A stretch of 64,000 bases of DNA from DATCLS01 sp035296625 (GTDB taxonomy: Bacteria > Actinomycetota > Acidimicrobiia > Acidimicrobiales > VFJN01), in contig DATHAO010000010.1 in assembly GCA_035296625.1 (NCBI GenBank), forward strand, positions 1 to 64,000, given 5' to 3'. Positions 42,160 to 50,412 of this stretch are shown here, one piece after another (the first letter of the stretch is position 1; each line of letters opens with the position of its first letter). Made by a program: the position numbers and the translations under genes. The notes beneath the pieces are model-generated. The model saw nothing but the letters and a program-made list of their open reading frames with translations. It ran no database searches and was not told the origin of the DNA.

Positions 42160-43571
42160 CGGCGGCCGACCTGGCGTCCACGCCGCCCCCGACGTCGGCC
42201 ACGGCGGCGAGGCCCGAGACCACGGCGGCCCCGCCCCCGCCCGCGCGCCCGAGAGCGACTGCGGCACCGCCCGCGCCGCGCCCGCCGGCGACCTCGGCAC
42301 GATCCGCGCCGCGCCCCAGGACGGACGCGGCGCCCGTCCCCGACCTCCGGATCGGGCCGCTGACCGTGTGGCCCCCCGTGGTGCTGGCGCCCATGGCCGG
42401 CATCACCAATGCCCCGTTCCGGCGCCTGTGCCAGGCGTTCGGGTTCGAGGGCACGGCCGCCGCGGAGGCCGCCCGGGCCGCGGAGGCCGCCGCCGCGGGC
42501 GGGGCCGGCGGGGCCGGCGAAAGGCACGACGAGCAGCGCCGTCGGCACGTCCGCCGCGGCGGGCTGTACGTGAGCGAGATGATCACCGCCCGCGGGCTGG
42601 TCGAGCGCAACGACAAGACGCTGCGAATGGCGCGATTCGCCGACGACGAGCCCGTCCGGTCCATCCAGCTCTACGGCACCGACCCGGGCACGATTGGTGA
42701 GGCCGTCCGCATCCTCGTCGCCGAGGGGCGCGCGGACCACGTCGATCTCAACTTCGGATGCCCCGTGGCGAAGGTGACCCGCAAGGGGGGCGGCGCCGCG
42801 CTGCCGGTCCGCCGGGCCCTGTTCGCCGGCGTGGTGCGGGCGGCGGTGGGCGCCGCCGGCTCGGTGCCGGTCACCGTGAAGATGCGGATCGGCGTCGACG
42901 ACGGCCTGCGCACGTTCCTCGACGCCGGGCGGATCGCCGAGGACGAGGGGGCGTCTGCCGTCGCGCTCCACGCCCGCACGGCCGAGCAGCACTACAGCGG
43001 CCGCGCCGACTGGTCAGCGGTATCCGCCCTGGTCGAGACCGTCACGTCGATCCCGGTGCTGGGCAACGGCGACGTGTGGGAGGGCGCCGACGCGCTGCGC
43101 CTCATGGCCGAGACCGGGTGCGCCGGTGTGGTGGTGGGCCGGGGCTGCCTGGGCCGCCCGTGGCTGTTCCGCGACCTGGCGCTTGCCCTCGCCGGCCGGG
43201 ACGTGCCCGCCGCTCCCCCTCTGGGCGAGGTCCGGGACGTGCTCCGCCGCCACGCCCGCCTGCTGGCGGCCTGGCTCTCCGAGCCCGTGGCCGTACGGGA
43301 CGTGCGCAAGCACGTGGGGTGGTACCTGCACGGCTACCCGGTGGGCGGCGAGATCCGCCGGCGCCTGACGGCGGCCTCGAGCATTGCCGCGCTCGAGGCC
43401 GAGCTCGACCGGCTCGACGCGGCCGTGGTTCCCCCGCCGGGCGCCGTGGCCCGCCCCCGGGGCAAGACATCGGGCCCCGTGCGGGTCGTGCTGCCCGCCG
43501 GGTGGCGTGAGCGTGCCGACGACCCCACGCCGCCGCGGGCGGACGAGCTCGACGCCGTCAGCGGCGGCTGA
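42156..43571 (+). CDS. dus: tRNA-dihydrouridine synthase
   Basis: FMN enzyme that reduces uridine to dihydrouridine in tRNA. 471 residues. The first ~68 residues are a Pro/Ala/Thr-rich tail not found in the family. Then VVLAPMAGITNAPFRRLCQ, LYVSEMITARGLVERN, SIQLYGTDPGTIGEA, VDLNFGCPVAKVTRKGGG with catalytic Cys202, ALHARTAEQHYSGRADW and VLGNGDVWEG follow. An Ala/Glu/Gly-rich insertion (about residues 100-130) splits the strand before SEM. The GTG at 42156 overlaps the maf TGA, so both are coupled. Confidence 0.94.
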   Translation: MTAADLASTPPPTSATAARPETTAAPPPPARPRATAAPPAPRPPATSARSAPRPRTDAAPVPDLRIGPLTVWPPVVLAPMAGITNAPFRRLCQAFGFEGTAAAEAARAAEAAAAGGAGGAGERHDEQRRRHVRRGGLYVSEMITARGLVERNDKTLRMARFADDEPVRSIQLYGTDPGTIGEAVRILVAEGRADHVDLNFGCPVAKVTRKGGGAALPVRRALFAGVVRAAVGAAGSVPVTVKMRIGVDDGLRTFLDAGRIAEDEGASAVALHARTAEQHYSGRADWSAVSALVETVTSIPVLGNGDVWEGADALRLMAETGCAGVVVGRGCLGRPWLFRDLALALAGRDVPAAPPLGEVRDVLRRHARLLAAWLSEPVAVRDVRKHVGWYLHGYPVGGEIRRRLTAASSIAALEAELDRLDAAVVPPPGAVARPRGKTSGPVRVVLPAGWRERADDPTPPRADELDAVSGG

Positions 43572-43598
43572 CCCCGGCAGCGTCGCCGGCGGCGGGGT

Positions 43599-43715
43599 CC
43601 GGGCGGGCACGGGGGGCAACCCCCGAAGTCCGCCGCCCCGCAGGGCACGGGCGGCAAGCCCCGGACGCCCGCCCCCCAGACCCCCGCCGCCCCGCAGGGC
43701 ACGGGCGGCAATCCC
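43599..43715. repeat. GC-rich imperfect repeats after dus
   Basis: CGCCGCCCCGCAGGGCACGG followed by GCGGCAA occurs at 43631 and again at 43685, 54 bp apart, with a more degenerate copy of GGGCACGG...GGCAACCCC near 43602. No open frame with coding character runs through it. Confidence 0.7.
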
Positions 43716-43736
43716 CAGACCGCCGCCGGGCCGCCT

Positions 43737-43862
43737 GGCGGACGACCTCGCTCGGCCGGGCCGAGAATTGACGGTCCGACCCGGGCGGACGACCTCGCGC
43801 GGCCGGGCCGGGAATTGAGGTCCCGACCCGGGCGGACGACCTCGCTCGGCCGGGCCGGGGGT
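43737..43862. repeat. 47-bp tandem repeat, nearly three copies
   Basis: GGCGGACGACCTCGCTCGGC starts copies at 43737, 43784 and 43831, exactly 47 bp apart; the third is partial. Each full copy contains CGGCCGGGCCG, AATTGA and CCGACCCGG. A period not divisible by three and the lack of a gene argue for non-coding DNA. The stretch 43572-43984 holds only these repeats and the 43599-43715 set. Confidence 0.85.
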
Positions 43863-43984
43863 CGACCCTGCGGCCCGGCCGAGGCGATCGGTGCGACGGC
43901 GGTCCCGGCCGGGGGGTGACCCCCGGCCGGATACCGTCGAGCTGCCGGCCGGCCAGGTCCCCCCGGGCCCGGCCGGATCGGCGC

Positions 43985-44161
43985 TCAGGCCGGCGTCAAC
44001 GTGGGTGACGGTGCGCCGCGGCCATGGGTGAGGATGTACCAGGTCAGGGTCGGAGTACCGCATTCATCGCCACCGCCGCAGGCGAGAGTGGTGCCGACCA
44101 TCAGCGCCGCAGCGGTCAATCCGCCAATCGCTCGGCCGCGAGAACTAGTGACGTCGGTCAC
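43985..44161 (-). CDS. Small predicted lipoprotein
   Basis: 58 residues from the GTG at 44161, which has GGAGG four bases upstream. SSRGRAIGGLTAAALMVGTTLAC is a signal peptide ending in a possible lipobox with Cys28; the mature part is only about 30 residues (GGGDECGTPTLTWYILTHG). Nothing identifies its function. The ribosome site and signal peptide support it being real. It follows the metallophosphoesterase gene on the same strand after a 135-bp gap, and the tandem repeats lie beyond it. Confidence 0.6.
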   Translation of the reverse strand: MTDVTSSRGRAIGGLTAAALMVGTTLACGGGDECGTPTLTWYILTHGRGAPSPTLTPA

Positions 44162-44296
44162 ACCACCTCCGTTCGATCCGACCGTAACGCCGCGTCGATC
44201 GTTCGGCAACAGACTGTTGAAGACGCGACGCGTGCTCGACAGACCGCGTGCCGTGTCGCAACTGCTCTGTACCGGGCCGCCCGGTCGAACCGCGGA

Positions 44297-45985
44297 TCAG
44301 CCAGGTGCGGTCCCGGTGGACGTCGTGTCCGGCGGCCGCTGCGGGGCCCCGGCTCGCCCGACGCTCTCCGCGGCCCGCGCCGGGCCGACGTCATCCTCGT
44401 CCGCCGGTTCGGCCACGACGTGGCGCTCGATCGTCGCCCCGGTCTCGCCCAGCCCCTCGACGCTCAGCTGGTCGTAGGCCACGAGGCGGTCGTCCTCGGT
44501 GTCGAAGTAGAGGACCGACGCGGTCAGCGGCTCGGGCTCGTCCTGTTGCAGGCCCCGGAGGCCGGCACCCCCGGTCGAGCCCTGCGTGATCAGGACCGTG
44601 CTGTCGCCGAGGCGGTCCTCGGCGAACTCGTGGGTGTGGCCCGACAGCACGAGCGGTACGAGGCCGCCGAGGTCGGCAGCGGCACGCGGGTCGTGGATCA
44701 GTGCGACGTCGACGTCGGGCGGCTCGGCCCGGGCCAGCGACCGGGCGGCCGCCGGGGCGAAGGACTCGGCCCGCTCCCGCTCCCTCTCGGTGTCCCCGCC
44801 CTGCTTGTCCGGGGTGTAGCGGGGGTCCCCGATGCCCCAGACGCGTAGGCCGGCCACCTCGGCGGCGTCGCCGTCCAGCACGACGGCGTTGGGCTGACCG
44901 CCGACGGCCGCCTCGATCGCCCGGGAGTCGTGGTTGCCACGAACGAACACGTAGGGGACGTCCAGGCGCCCGATCTCGTCGACGATCAGCTCCTCGGTGC
45001 CCGAGCCCCAGTCGGTGATGTCGCCGGTGTCGAGGATCGCCTCGATGCCGAACTGCTCGGTGAGGTCGCGCATCAGGTCGAAGGCCTGGGGGTTCAGGTG
45101 CACGTCGCTGACGTGCAGCACGCGCACGAGGTCGTCGTCGGGCTCGAAGGTCGGCAGGCCCTCGGCCGCCCGGTACAGCGTGACGATGTTGCCGACGAGA
45201 TCGCTGAGCTGGGCCCGGTACTCGCCGAAGCGCTCGACGATCGCCTCGACGTCGCCGACAGCGGTGGGGGCCACCGTGAGCAGGCCGGTGTAACGGGGCT
45301 CGGCCACGGCCTCGGCGTCGAACGTGGCCGCCGTGCCGACGCCGGCCCCCACCACCACGAGGGCTCCCACCGTCACGCCGGTGATCGCCGCGCGCCAGCT
45401 CAGCCGCGCCGCCAGCGCTCCTGCCACGCCGCCGGCCAGGGCGAGCGCGGTGCACCGCAGGCCCAATCGGATCAGCGCGGCGCGCACCTCGTCGGCCAGG
45501 TCGTCGCCCAGGCGGTCGACGAGGCGTGGGTCGTCGGCGATGCGCTCGGCCTCGTCGAGTCCCAGCTCGTCGACCCGGAGGTCGAGCCGCAGCGGCCAGT
45601 CGTGGGTGTCGAGCTCGATCGTGCCGAGGGGGGCGAGGCGGACGACGGTCTCACCGGTCCACGACGGCCGTGCGCCCACCGTGGTGTCGAACGGCCCGAC
45701 TTCGGCCGAGACCCGCCCGGCCAGTGCCAGGGCGATGACCGCGCCGGCCACGGCGAAGCCGGCGAGCCGCAGCCGCGGCCGCCACGTGGCCCACCGGCCG
45801 CCCTGCGGCGTTCGCCGTGCTCGCCGGTCGCCGCCCCGCCGCGCTCGCCGTGCTCGCCGGTCACCGCCCCGCCGCGCTCGCCGGTCGCCGCCCCGGCGCC
45901 CGCCAGGCCGCGCCTGCGGGGCGCCGTCCTCGACGGCGGGACCGGTGGCGGGATCGGGTTTGGGGAGCGGGTCGTCCTCCGGCAC
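44297..45985 (-). CDS. Membrane-anchored metallophosphoesterase
   Basis: 562 residues. An Arg-rich N-terminal tail with repeated RRGGDRRARR (about residues 28-62) precedes membrane segment 1 (LAGFAVAGAVIALALAG). An extracytoplasmic stretch and a second hydrophobic region follow (LALAGGVAGALAARL, ITGVTVGALVVVGAGVG). The C-terminal calcineurin-like domain has all metal motifs: VLHVSDVHLN, ILDTGDITDWG, YVFVRGNHDS, DVALIHDP and LSGHTHEFAE. It likely acts at the membrane on an unknown phosphoester. The GTG at 45985 is assumed; its ribosome site is weak. Confidence 0.87.
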   Translation of the reverse strand: MPEDDPLPKPDPATGPAVEDGAPQARPGGRRGGDRRARRGGDRRARRARRGGDRRARRTPQGGRWATWRPRLRLAGFAVAGAVIALALAGRVSAEVGPFDTTVGARPSWTGETVVRLAPLGTIELDTHDWPLRLDLRVDELGLDEAERIADDPRLVDRLGDDLADEVRAALIRLGLRCTALALAGGVAGALAARLSWRAAITGVTVGALVVVGAGVGTAATFDAEAVAEPRYTGLLTVAPTAVGDVEAIVERFGEYRAQLSDLVGNIVTLYRAAEGLPTFEPDDDLVRVLHVSDVHLNPQAFDLMRDLTEQFGIEAILDTGDITDWGSGTEELIVDEIGRLDVPYVFVRGNHDSRAIEAAVGGQPNAVVLDGDAAEVAGLRVWGIGDPRYTPDKQGGDTERERERAESFAPAAARSLARAEPPDVDVALIHDPRAAADLGGLVPLVLSGHTHEFAEDRLGDSTVLITQGSTGGAGLRGLQQDEPEPLTASVLYFDTEDDRLVAYDQLSVEGLGETGATIERHVVAEPADEDDVGPARAAESVGRAGAPQRPPDTTSTGTAPG

Positions 45986-46097
45986 GGTGGGGGACCACTG
46001 TAGGACCGCCCCCGCCGCTGGACGCGCTCAGGCGTGGGTGGGCGCGCCGAGAGGGCGGCGGGGCGGTCGGACCGCCTCGCCGCCCCCGGCGCGACGA

Positions 46098-46445
46098 TCA
46101 GCCGATGCCCGAGCCGGGCAGGTTGCCGGCGGCCTCGGCGTCGGCGACGCTGCTCGACCGGCTGGACCGGCTCGACCGGGACGCACCCGTCCCCGGGTCC
46201 GAGGGCGCCACCGTGGACGCCACGGTGTCGGTGGCGGTGTCGACCGTGTCGGCCGTACGGCCGCCCACCGCCTCGCCCACCTTGCCGGCGTTGCGCGAGA
46301 CGGTCTCGGTGACCTGCTGCACCCGGGGATTGCTGCGCACCTTGGCCAGCGCCTCGTCGAGCTGGCGCTTGCGCTCCTCCTCTGAGAGCGAGCCATACCA
46401 GTAGCCCGCGGCGAACCCGACCGCTAATCCGAGCTTGAACCTCAT
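46098..46445 (-). CDS. YtxH-like small membrane-associated protein
   Basis: 115 residues. LGLAVGFAAGYWYGSL is a glycine-rich membrane segment at the N-terminus. It is followed by a charged helical stretch (EEERKRQLDEALAKVRSNPR) and a Ser/Arg-rich tail, as in YtxH-type proteins. The ATG at 46445 has GGAG six bases upstream. The function is unknown. It lies 56 bp downstream of a terminator-like hairpin that ends the small unit at 46501-46747, so it needs its own promoter or readthrough. Confidence 0.72.
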   Translation of the reverse strand: MRFKLGLAVGFAAGYWYGSLSEEERKRQLDEALAKVRSNPRVQQVTETVSRNAGKVGEAVGGRTADTVDTATDTVASTVAPSDPGTGASRSSRSSRSSSVADAEAAGNLPGSGIG

Positions 46446-46500
46446 CTTGGGCTCCTACCCCAGCGGCGGCCCGCTCATGCCAGGCGTGTGGCAGACGCGC

Positions 46501-46528
46501 CGAGGGGAGGCCCGGAGGCCTCCCCTCG
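46501..46528 (-). terminator. Strong hairpin ending the small unit downstream of groL
   Basis: CGAGGGGAGGCC (46501-46512) pairs perfectly with GGCCTCCCCTCG (46517-46528) around a CGGA tetraloop. It lies 310 bp beyond the groL stop, after groL's own terminator, so it ends a separate transcript or acts as an attenuator for the YtxH-like gene. Confidence 0.7.
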
Positions 46529-46641
46529 TGCGTAGAACATCGGAAGGACCAACTCGATCCCTCTGCTACCGGGCAGGGCTACACCCCGGCGATCGAGTGG
46601 CGGTGGCTGGTTGGACTCCACCGAATGGTCCGACGGGCCGC
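46529..46641 (-). other. Structured RNA candidate after the tiny ORF
   Basis: On the minus strand GGTGGCTGG (in the 3' part of the tiny ORF) can pair with CCAGCCACC about 40 nt later, enclosing a hairpin GGCCGCTGAGCGGCC and a stem GGAC...GTCC. Third codon positions here are less GC-rich than in neighbouring genes, which argues against a protein gene across the whole region. Confidence 0.5.
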
Positions 46642-46686
46642 TCAGCGGCCAGCCACCTCCAGGGCCCCATAACAACAGTCACTCAT
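46642..46686 (-). CDS. 14-codon ORF behind an extended Shine-Dalgarno sequence
   Basis: ATG at 46686 encodes MSDCCYGALEVAGR and ends at TGA 46642. The 16 nt at 46707-46692 (AGAAAGGAGGTGGTCC) complement the whole 3' tail of 16S rRNA, with one G-U pair. An overlapping frame starting GTG at 46682 gives 38 codons to 46566 (contains GPWRWLAAERPVGPFGGV), which puts two Trp codons in the 5' arm of the long stem. Either could be a leader peptide. Promoter candidates TTGCGT and TAGCCT lie upstream. No known family. Confidence 0.45.
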   Translation of the reverse strand: MSDCCYGALEVAGR

Positions 46687-46691
46687 GTGAT

Positions 46692-46707
46692 GGACCACCT
46701 CCTTTCT
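46692..46707 (-). promoter_or_regulatory. Extended Shine-Dalgarno sequence, 16 nt
   Basis: Minus-strand AGAAAGGAGGTGGTCC matches the reverse complement of the 16S rRNA 3' end (AGAAAGGAGGTGATCC) at 15 of 16 positions, and the difference still pairs as G-U. Other ribosome sites in this window match 4-7 bases. Confidence 0.75.
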
Positions 46708-46719
46708 CTGGTAGCGAGC

Positions 46720-46747
46720 AGGCTAGCAACGGTCGTCGCCGACGCAA
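46720..46747 (-). promoter_or_regulatory. Promoter candidate of the small unit
   Basis: On the minus strand TTGCGT (46747-46742) and TAGCCT (46725-46720) are separated by 16 bp, a reasonable vegetative promoter, starting transcription near 46713, just upstream of the extended ribosome site and just downstream of the groL terminator. Confidence 0.45.
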
Positions 46748-46781
46748 CGGGGAAATCCGACCGTCCGGGCGGGGCGCGCAA

Positions 46782-46807
46782 CGGGCCCGCCCCGAAGGGC
46801 GGACCCG
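46782..46807 (-). terminator. groL terminator
   Basis: An 11-bp stem, CGGGCCCGCCC (46782-46792) with GGGCGGACCCG (46797-46807), closed by a TTCG tetraloop on the transcribed strand and followed by TTGCG. It lies 32 bp after the groL stop codon. Confidence 0.8.
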
Positions 46808-46838
46808 TAACGAATGTCAGCTCCGCTGGGCCGAGGAC

Positions 46839-48482
<1,644 letters not shown>

Positions 48483-48489
48483 CAGCAGC

Positions 48490-48783
48490 TCACTTCTGGA
48501 CGATCGCGAGGACGTCGCGGCCAGCGAGGATCAGCAGGTCATCGCCGCCGACCGTGATCTCGGTGCCGCCGTACTTGCTGTAGACGACCGTGTCGCCCAC
48601 CTTGATGTCGAGCGGGATCAGCTCGCCGGTCTGCTCGGACCGCTTGCCGGGACCGACGGCCAGTACCTCGCCCTGCTGAGGCTTCTCCTTGGCGGTGTCG
48701 GGGATCACGAGACCGCTTGCGGTGGTCTCCTCGCTCTCCCCGGGCTTGACGACGATGCGATCGTCGAGGGGCTGCAGGCTCAT
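48490..48783 (-). CDS. groS: Co-chaperonin GroES (10 kDa)
   Basis: Caps the GroEL ring as a heptamer. 97 residues, usual length. It starts SLQPLDDRIVVKPGESEE, has the mobile loop SEETTASGLVIPDT, and ends GRDVLAIVQK. The ATG at 48783 has GGAGG ten bases upstream; the longer frame to 48861 would run over CIRCE box 1. Promoter-proximal gene of groES-groEL. Confidence 0.97.
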   Translation of the reverse strand: MSLQPLDDRIVVKPGESEETTASGLVIPDTAKEKPQQGEVLAVGPGKRSEQTGELIPLDIKVGDTVVYSKYGGTEITVGGDDLLILAGRDVLAIVQK

Positions 48784-48854
48784 GCCGGTGTCGCCTCCGT
48801 TGGCGTTCTCGAGCCAACCGCACGGCCCCGGACCCTTTGGCCCGACGCCGTCGG

Positions 48855-48881
48855 CTAGCACTCTCCTGGTACGACTGCTAA
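48855..48881. promoter_or_regulatory. CIRCE element 1
   Basis: CTAGCACTC-N9-GACTGCTAA, close to the CIRCE consensus TTAGCACTC-N9-GAGTGCTAA bound by the heat-shock repressor HrcA. It is 72 bp upstream of the groES ATG. The right arm has two deviations. Confidence 0.85.
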
Positions 48882-48897
48882 CCCTACGATGCTTCGG

Positions 48898-48924
48898 TTA
48901 GCACTCGCAACCGGAGAGTGCCAG
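48898..48924. promoter_or_regulatory. CIRCE element 2
   Basis: TTAGCACTC-N9-GAGTGCCAG: a perfect left arm and six matching bases in the right arm. Its centre lies 43 bp from that of element 1, four helical turns, so two HrcA dimers could bind one DNA face. No hrcA gene is in the window. Confidence 0.88.
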
Positions 48925-49002
48925 AACCTCCCCGACGCTCCGGTCGTTGGTACGGCTGCTAGACAAACGCCCACGGGCCGGGACGACGACGGAGGGGGCC
49001 GC

Positions 49003-49665
49003 ATGGTCCGCAAGCTGCTGGCGCTGGGCGCGGCCACGCTCCTGCTCGGCATGGCGGCGTGCTCGCAGTCCGACGACGACCCGACCGGCCCCGGAACGAC
49101 GGCCGAGACCGAGGGCGGCTCCGAGGGCGCGGCGGGCGACGAGGGAACCGTCCCCGACACCACGGGCGACGAGGCCGCCGAGGGCGCGGCCGAGGGCGAG
49201 GGGGCCGACCGGCCCGACGAGGAGGTCCTCGGCACGTCCACCGCCGAGCTGCCGGCCGACCCCAACGACCCCACGCTCGTGCCCCTGCGGCTCGACGTAG
49301 TGGCCCTCGAGCGCCTCGACGGCCTCGTCGAGCTGCGTGTGCGGCTCACCAACGAGGGCGGATCCGGCACGCCGGAGTACCAGCCCTACGGGGCCTTCGA
49401 CGACCCTCGGCTCGCCAGCGGCGAGGGCGCCTACAGCCTGAGCGGCGCCTCGCTGGTCGACGGCGACGCCAAGAAGGCCTACCTCACGATCATCGACAGC
49501 GACGGCACGTGCCTGTGCTCCACGCGGATGGACACCGTGGCCGTCGGACCCGGCGACAGCGTCTCGCTCTACGCCGACCTCGGCGGGGTGCCCGACGACG
49601 TCGACGAGATCGACGTGCAGGTTCCCGGGTTCGCCACCGTGGCGTCCGTCCCGATCGGCGGGTGA
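49003..49665 (+). CDS. Predicted lipoprotein of unknown function
   Basis: 220 residues from the ATG at 49003, with GGAGGGGG just upstream. KLLALGAATLLLGMAACSQ is a lipoprotein signal with Cys20. An acidic low-complexity linker (about residues 22-75, Glu/Gly/Ala/Asp) leads to a ~140-residue domain with DVVALERLDGLVELRVRLTN, TCLCST and VGPGDSVSLYADLGGVP, which looks like a beta-sandwich. Its stop overlaps the start of the OmpA-family gene (GTGA), so the two probably work together at the envelope. No named family recognised. Confidence 0.82.
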   Translation: MVRKLLALGAATLLLGMAACSQSDDDPTGPGTTAETEGGSEGAAGDEGTVPDTTGDEAAEGAAEGEGADRPDEEVLGTSTAELPADPNDPTLVPLRLDVVALERLDGLVELRVRLTNEGGSGTPEYQPYGAFDDPRLASGEGAYSLSGASLVDGDAKKAYLTIIDSDGTCLCSTRMDTVAVGPGDSVSLYADLGGVPDDVDEIDVQVPGFATVASVPIGG

Positions 49666-50312
49666 CGGTGGGCCCGGTGCGCGCCCTGGTCGCCGCCGCC
49701 CTGCTCGGCGGCGTGCTCGTCCCGGCCACGGCCTCGACCCGGGCCGAACCGGAAGGCCCCGCGGAACCGGTCGGGCCCGCCGCGCCGGCCGCTGCTCGGG
49801 AGACGACCACGACCCGCCCGGCGACCGGCGCCGGCGACGACCGCACCGGCCCGGCCCGCACGTCGGACCTGCGGATCCGCGTCGTCGACCTGTCCGTGCG
49901 CACCGAGGCGACCGACGGCTCCGAGCAGACGGTCGAGTCACCCGACGAGCGCATGCTGACCTTCGCCGCCGACGTGCTCTTCGACGTCGACCAGGCCGTG
50001 CTGACCGGCGACGCCCGCCAGCGCCTGGCCGACCTGGCGGCCGAGCTCAACGAGCTGGGCGGGCGCACCGTCACGATCGAGGGCCACACCGACGACCAGG
50101 GTGATACGGACCACAACCAGGAGCTGTCGGAGCGGCGGGCCGAGTCCGTGCGCGCCAACCTGTCGGTGCAACTCGACGACGGCTTCACGCTCGAGCCCGT
50201 GGGCTACGGCGAGTCCCGCCCGGCCGTGCCGAACGAGAAGAGCGACGGCACGCCCGACCCCGAGGGCCGGGCCCGCAACCGCCGGGTCGTCGTGTCGTAC
50301 CCGTTGGGCTGA
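49662..50312 (+). CDS. OmpA-family peptidoglycan-associated protein
   Basis: 216 residues from the GTG at 49662. A signal peptide (VRALVAAALLGGVLVPATAS) and a Pro/Thr-rich linker precede a C-terminal OmpA domain of about 110 residues. Its motifs are LFDVDQAVLTGDARQRLADL, VTIEGHTDDQGDTDHNQELS and RAESVRANL, ending ARNRRVVV, the usual signature for binding diaminopimelate in peptidoglycan. It is translationally coupled to the lipoprotein gene upstream and converges on tsaD. Confidence 0.88.
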   Translation: MTVGPVRALVAAALLGGVLVPATASTRAEPEGPAEPVGPAAPAAARETTTTRPATGAGDDRTGPARTSDLRIRVVDLSVRTEATDGSEQTVESPDERMLTFAADVLFDVDQAVLTGDARQRLADLAAELNELGGRTVTIEGHTDDQGDTDHNQELSERRAESVRANLSVQLDDGFTLEPVGYGESRPAVPNEKSDGTPDPEGRARNRRVVVSYPLG

Positions 50313-50346
50313 GCGGCGGCCGCCGGGCCGACGACGCCCGTCGCGA

Positions 50347-50380
50347 CCGACGGCCGGCGATGGCTGGCGCGCGCCGTCGG
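50347..50380. terminator. Hairpin between convergent ompA-like gene and tsaD
   Basis: CCGACGGC (50347-50354) pairs with GCCGTCGG (50373-50380), with further partial pairing outside. It lies in the 100-bp gap between the two convergent stop codons. Confidence 0.45.
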
Positions 50381-50412
50381 CCGGTCGGGCCCGCGCGGCC
50401 CGGTTGGGCTCG

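Noticed and set aside
43572..43984. CRISPR array
   Set aside because: The repeats are directly adjacent tandem units with no unique spacers and no cas genes nearby.
46475..46675. 66-codon minus-strand frame through the small unit downstream of groL
   Set aside because: It runs through the terminator hairpin, its third positions are not GC-biased like neighbouring genes, and no ribosome site fits its start.
46692..46707. Remnant of a 16S rRNA 3' end on the plus strand
   Set aside because: The plus strand matches GGATCACCTCCTTTCT at 15 of 16 bases, but the upstream 16S sequence (GGTGCGGCT) is absent, so an extended Shine-Dalgarno on the minus strand is the simpler explanation.
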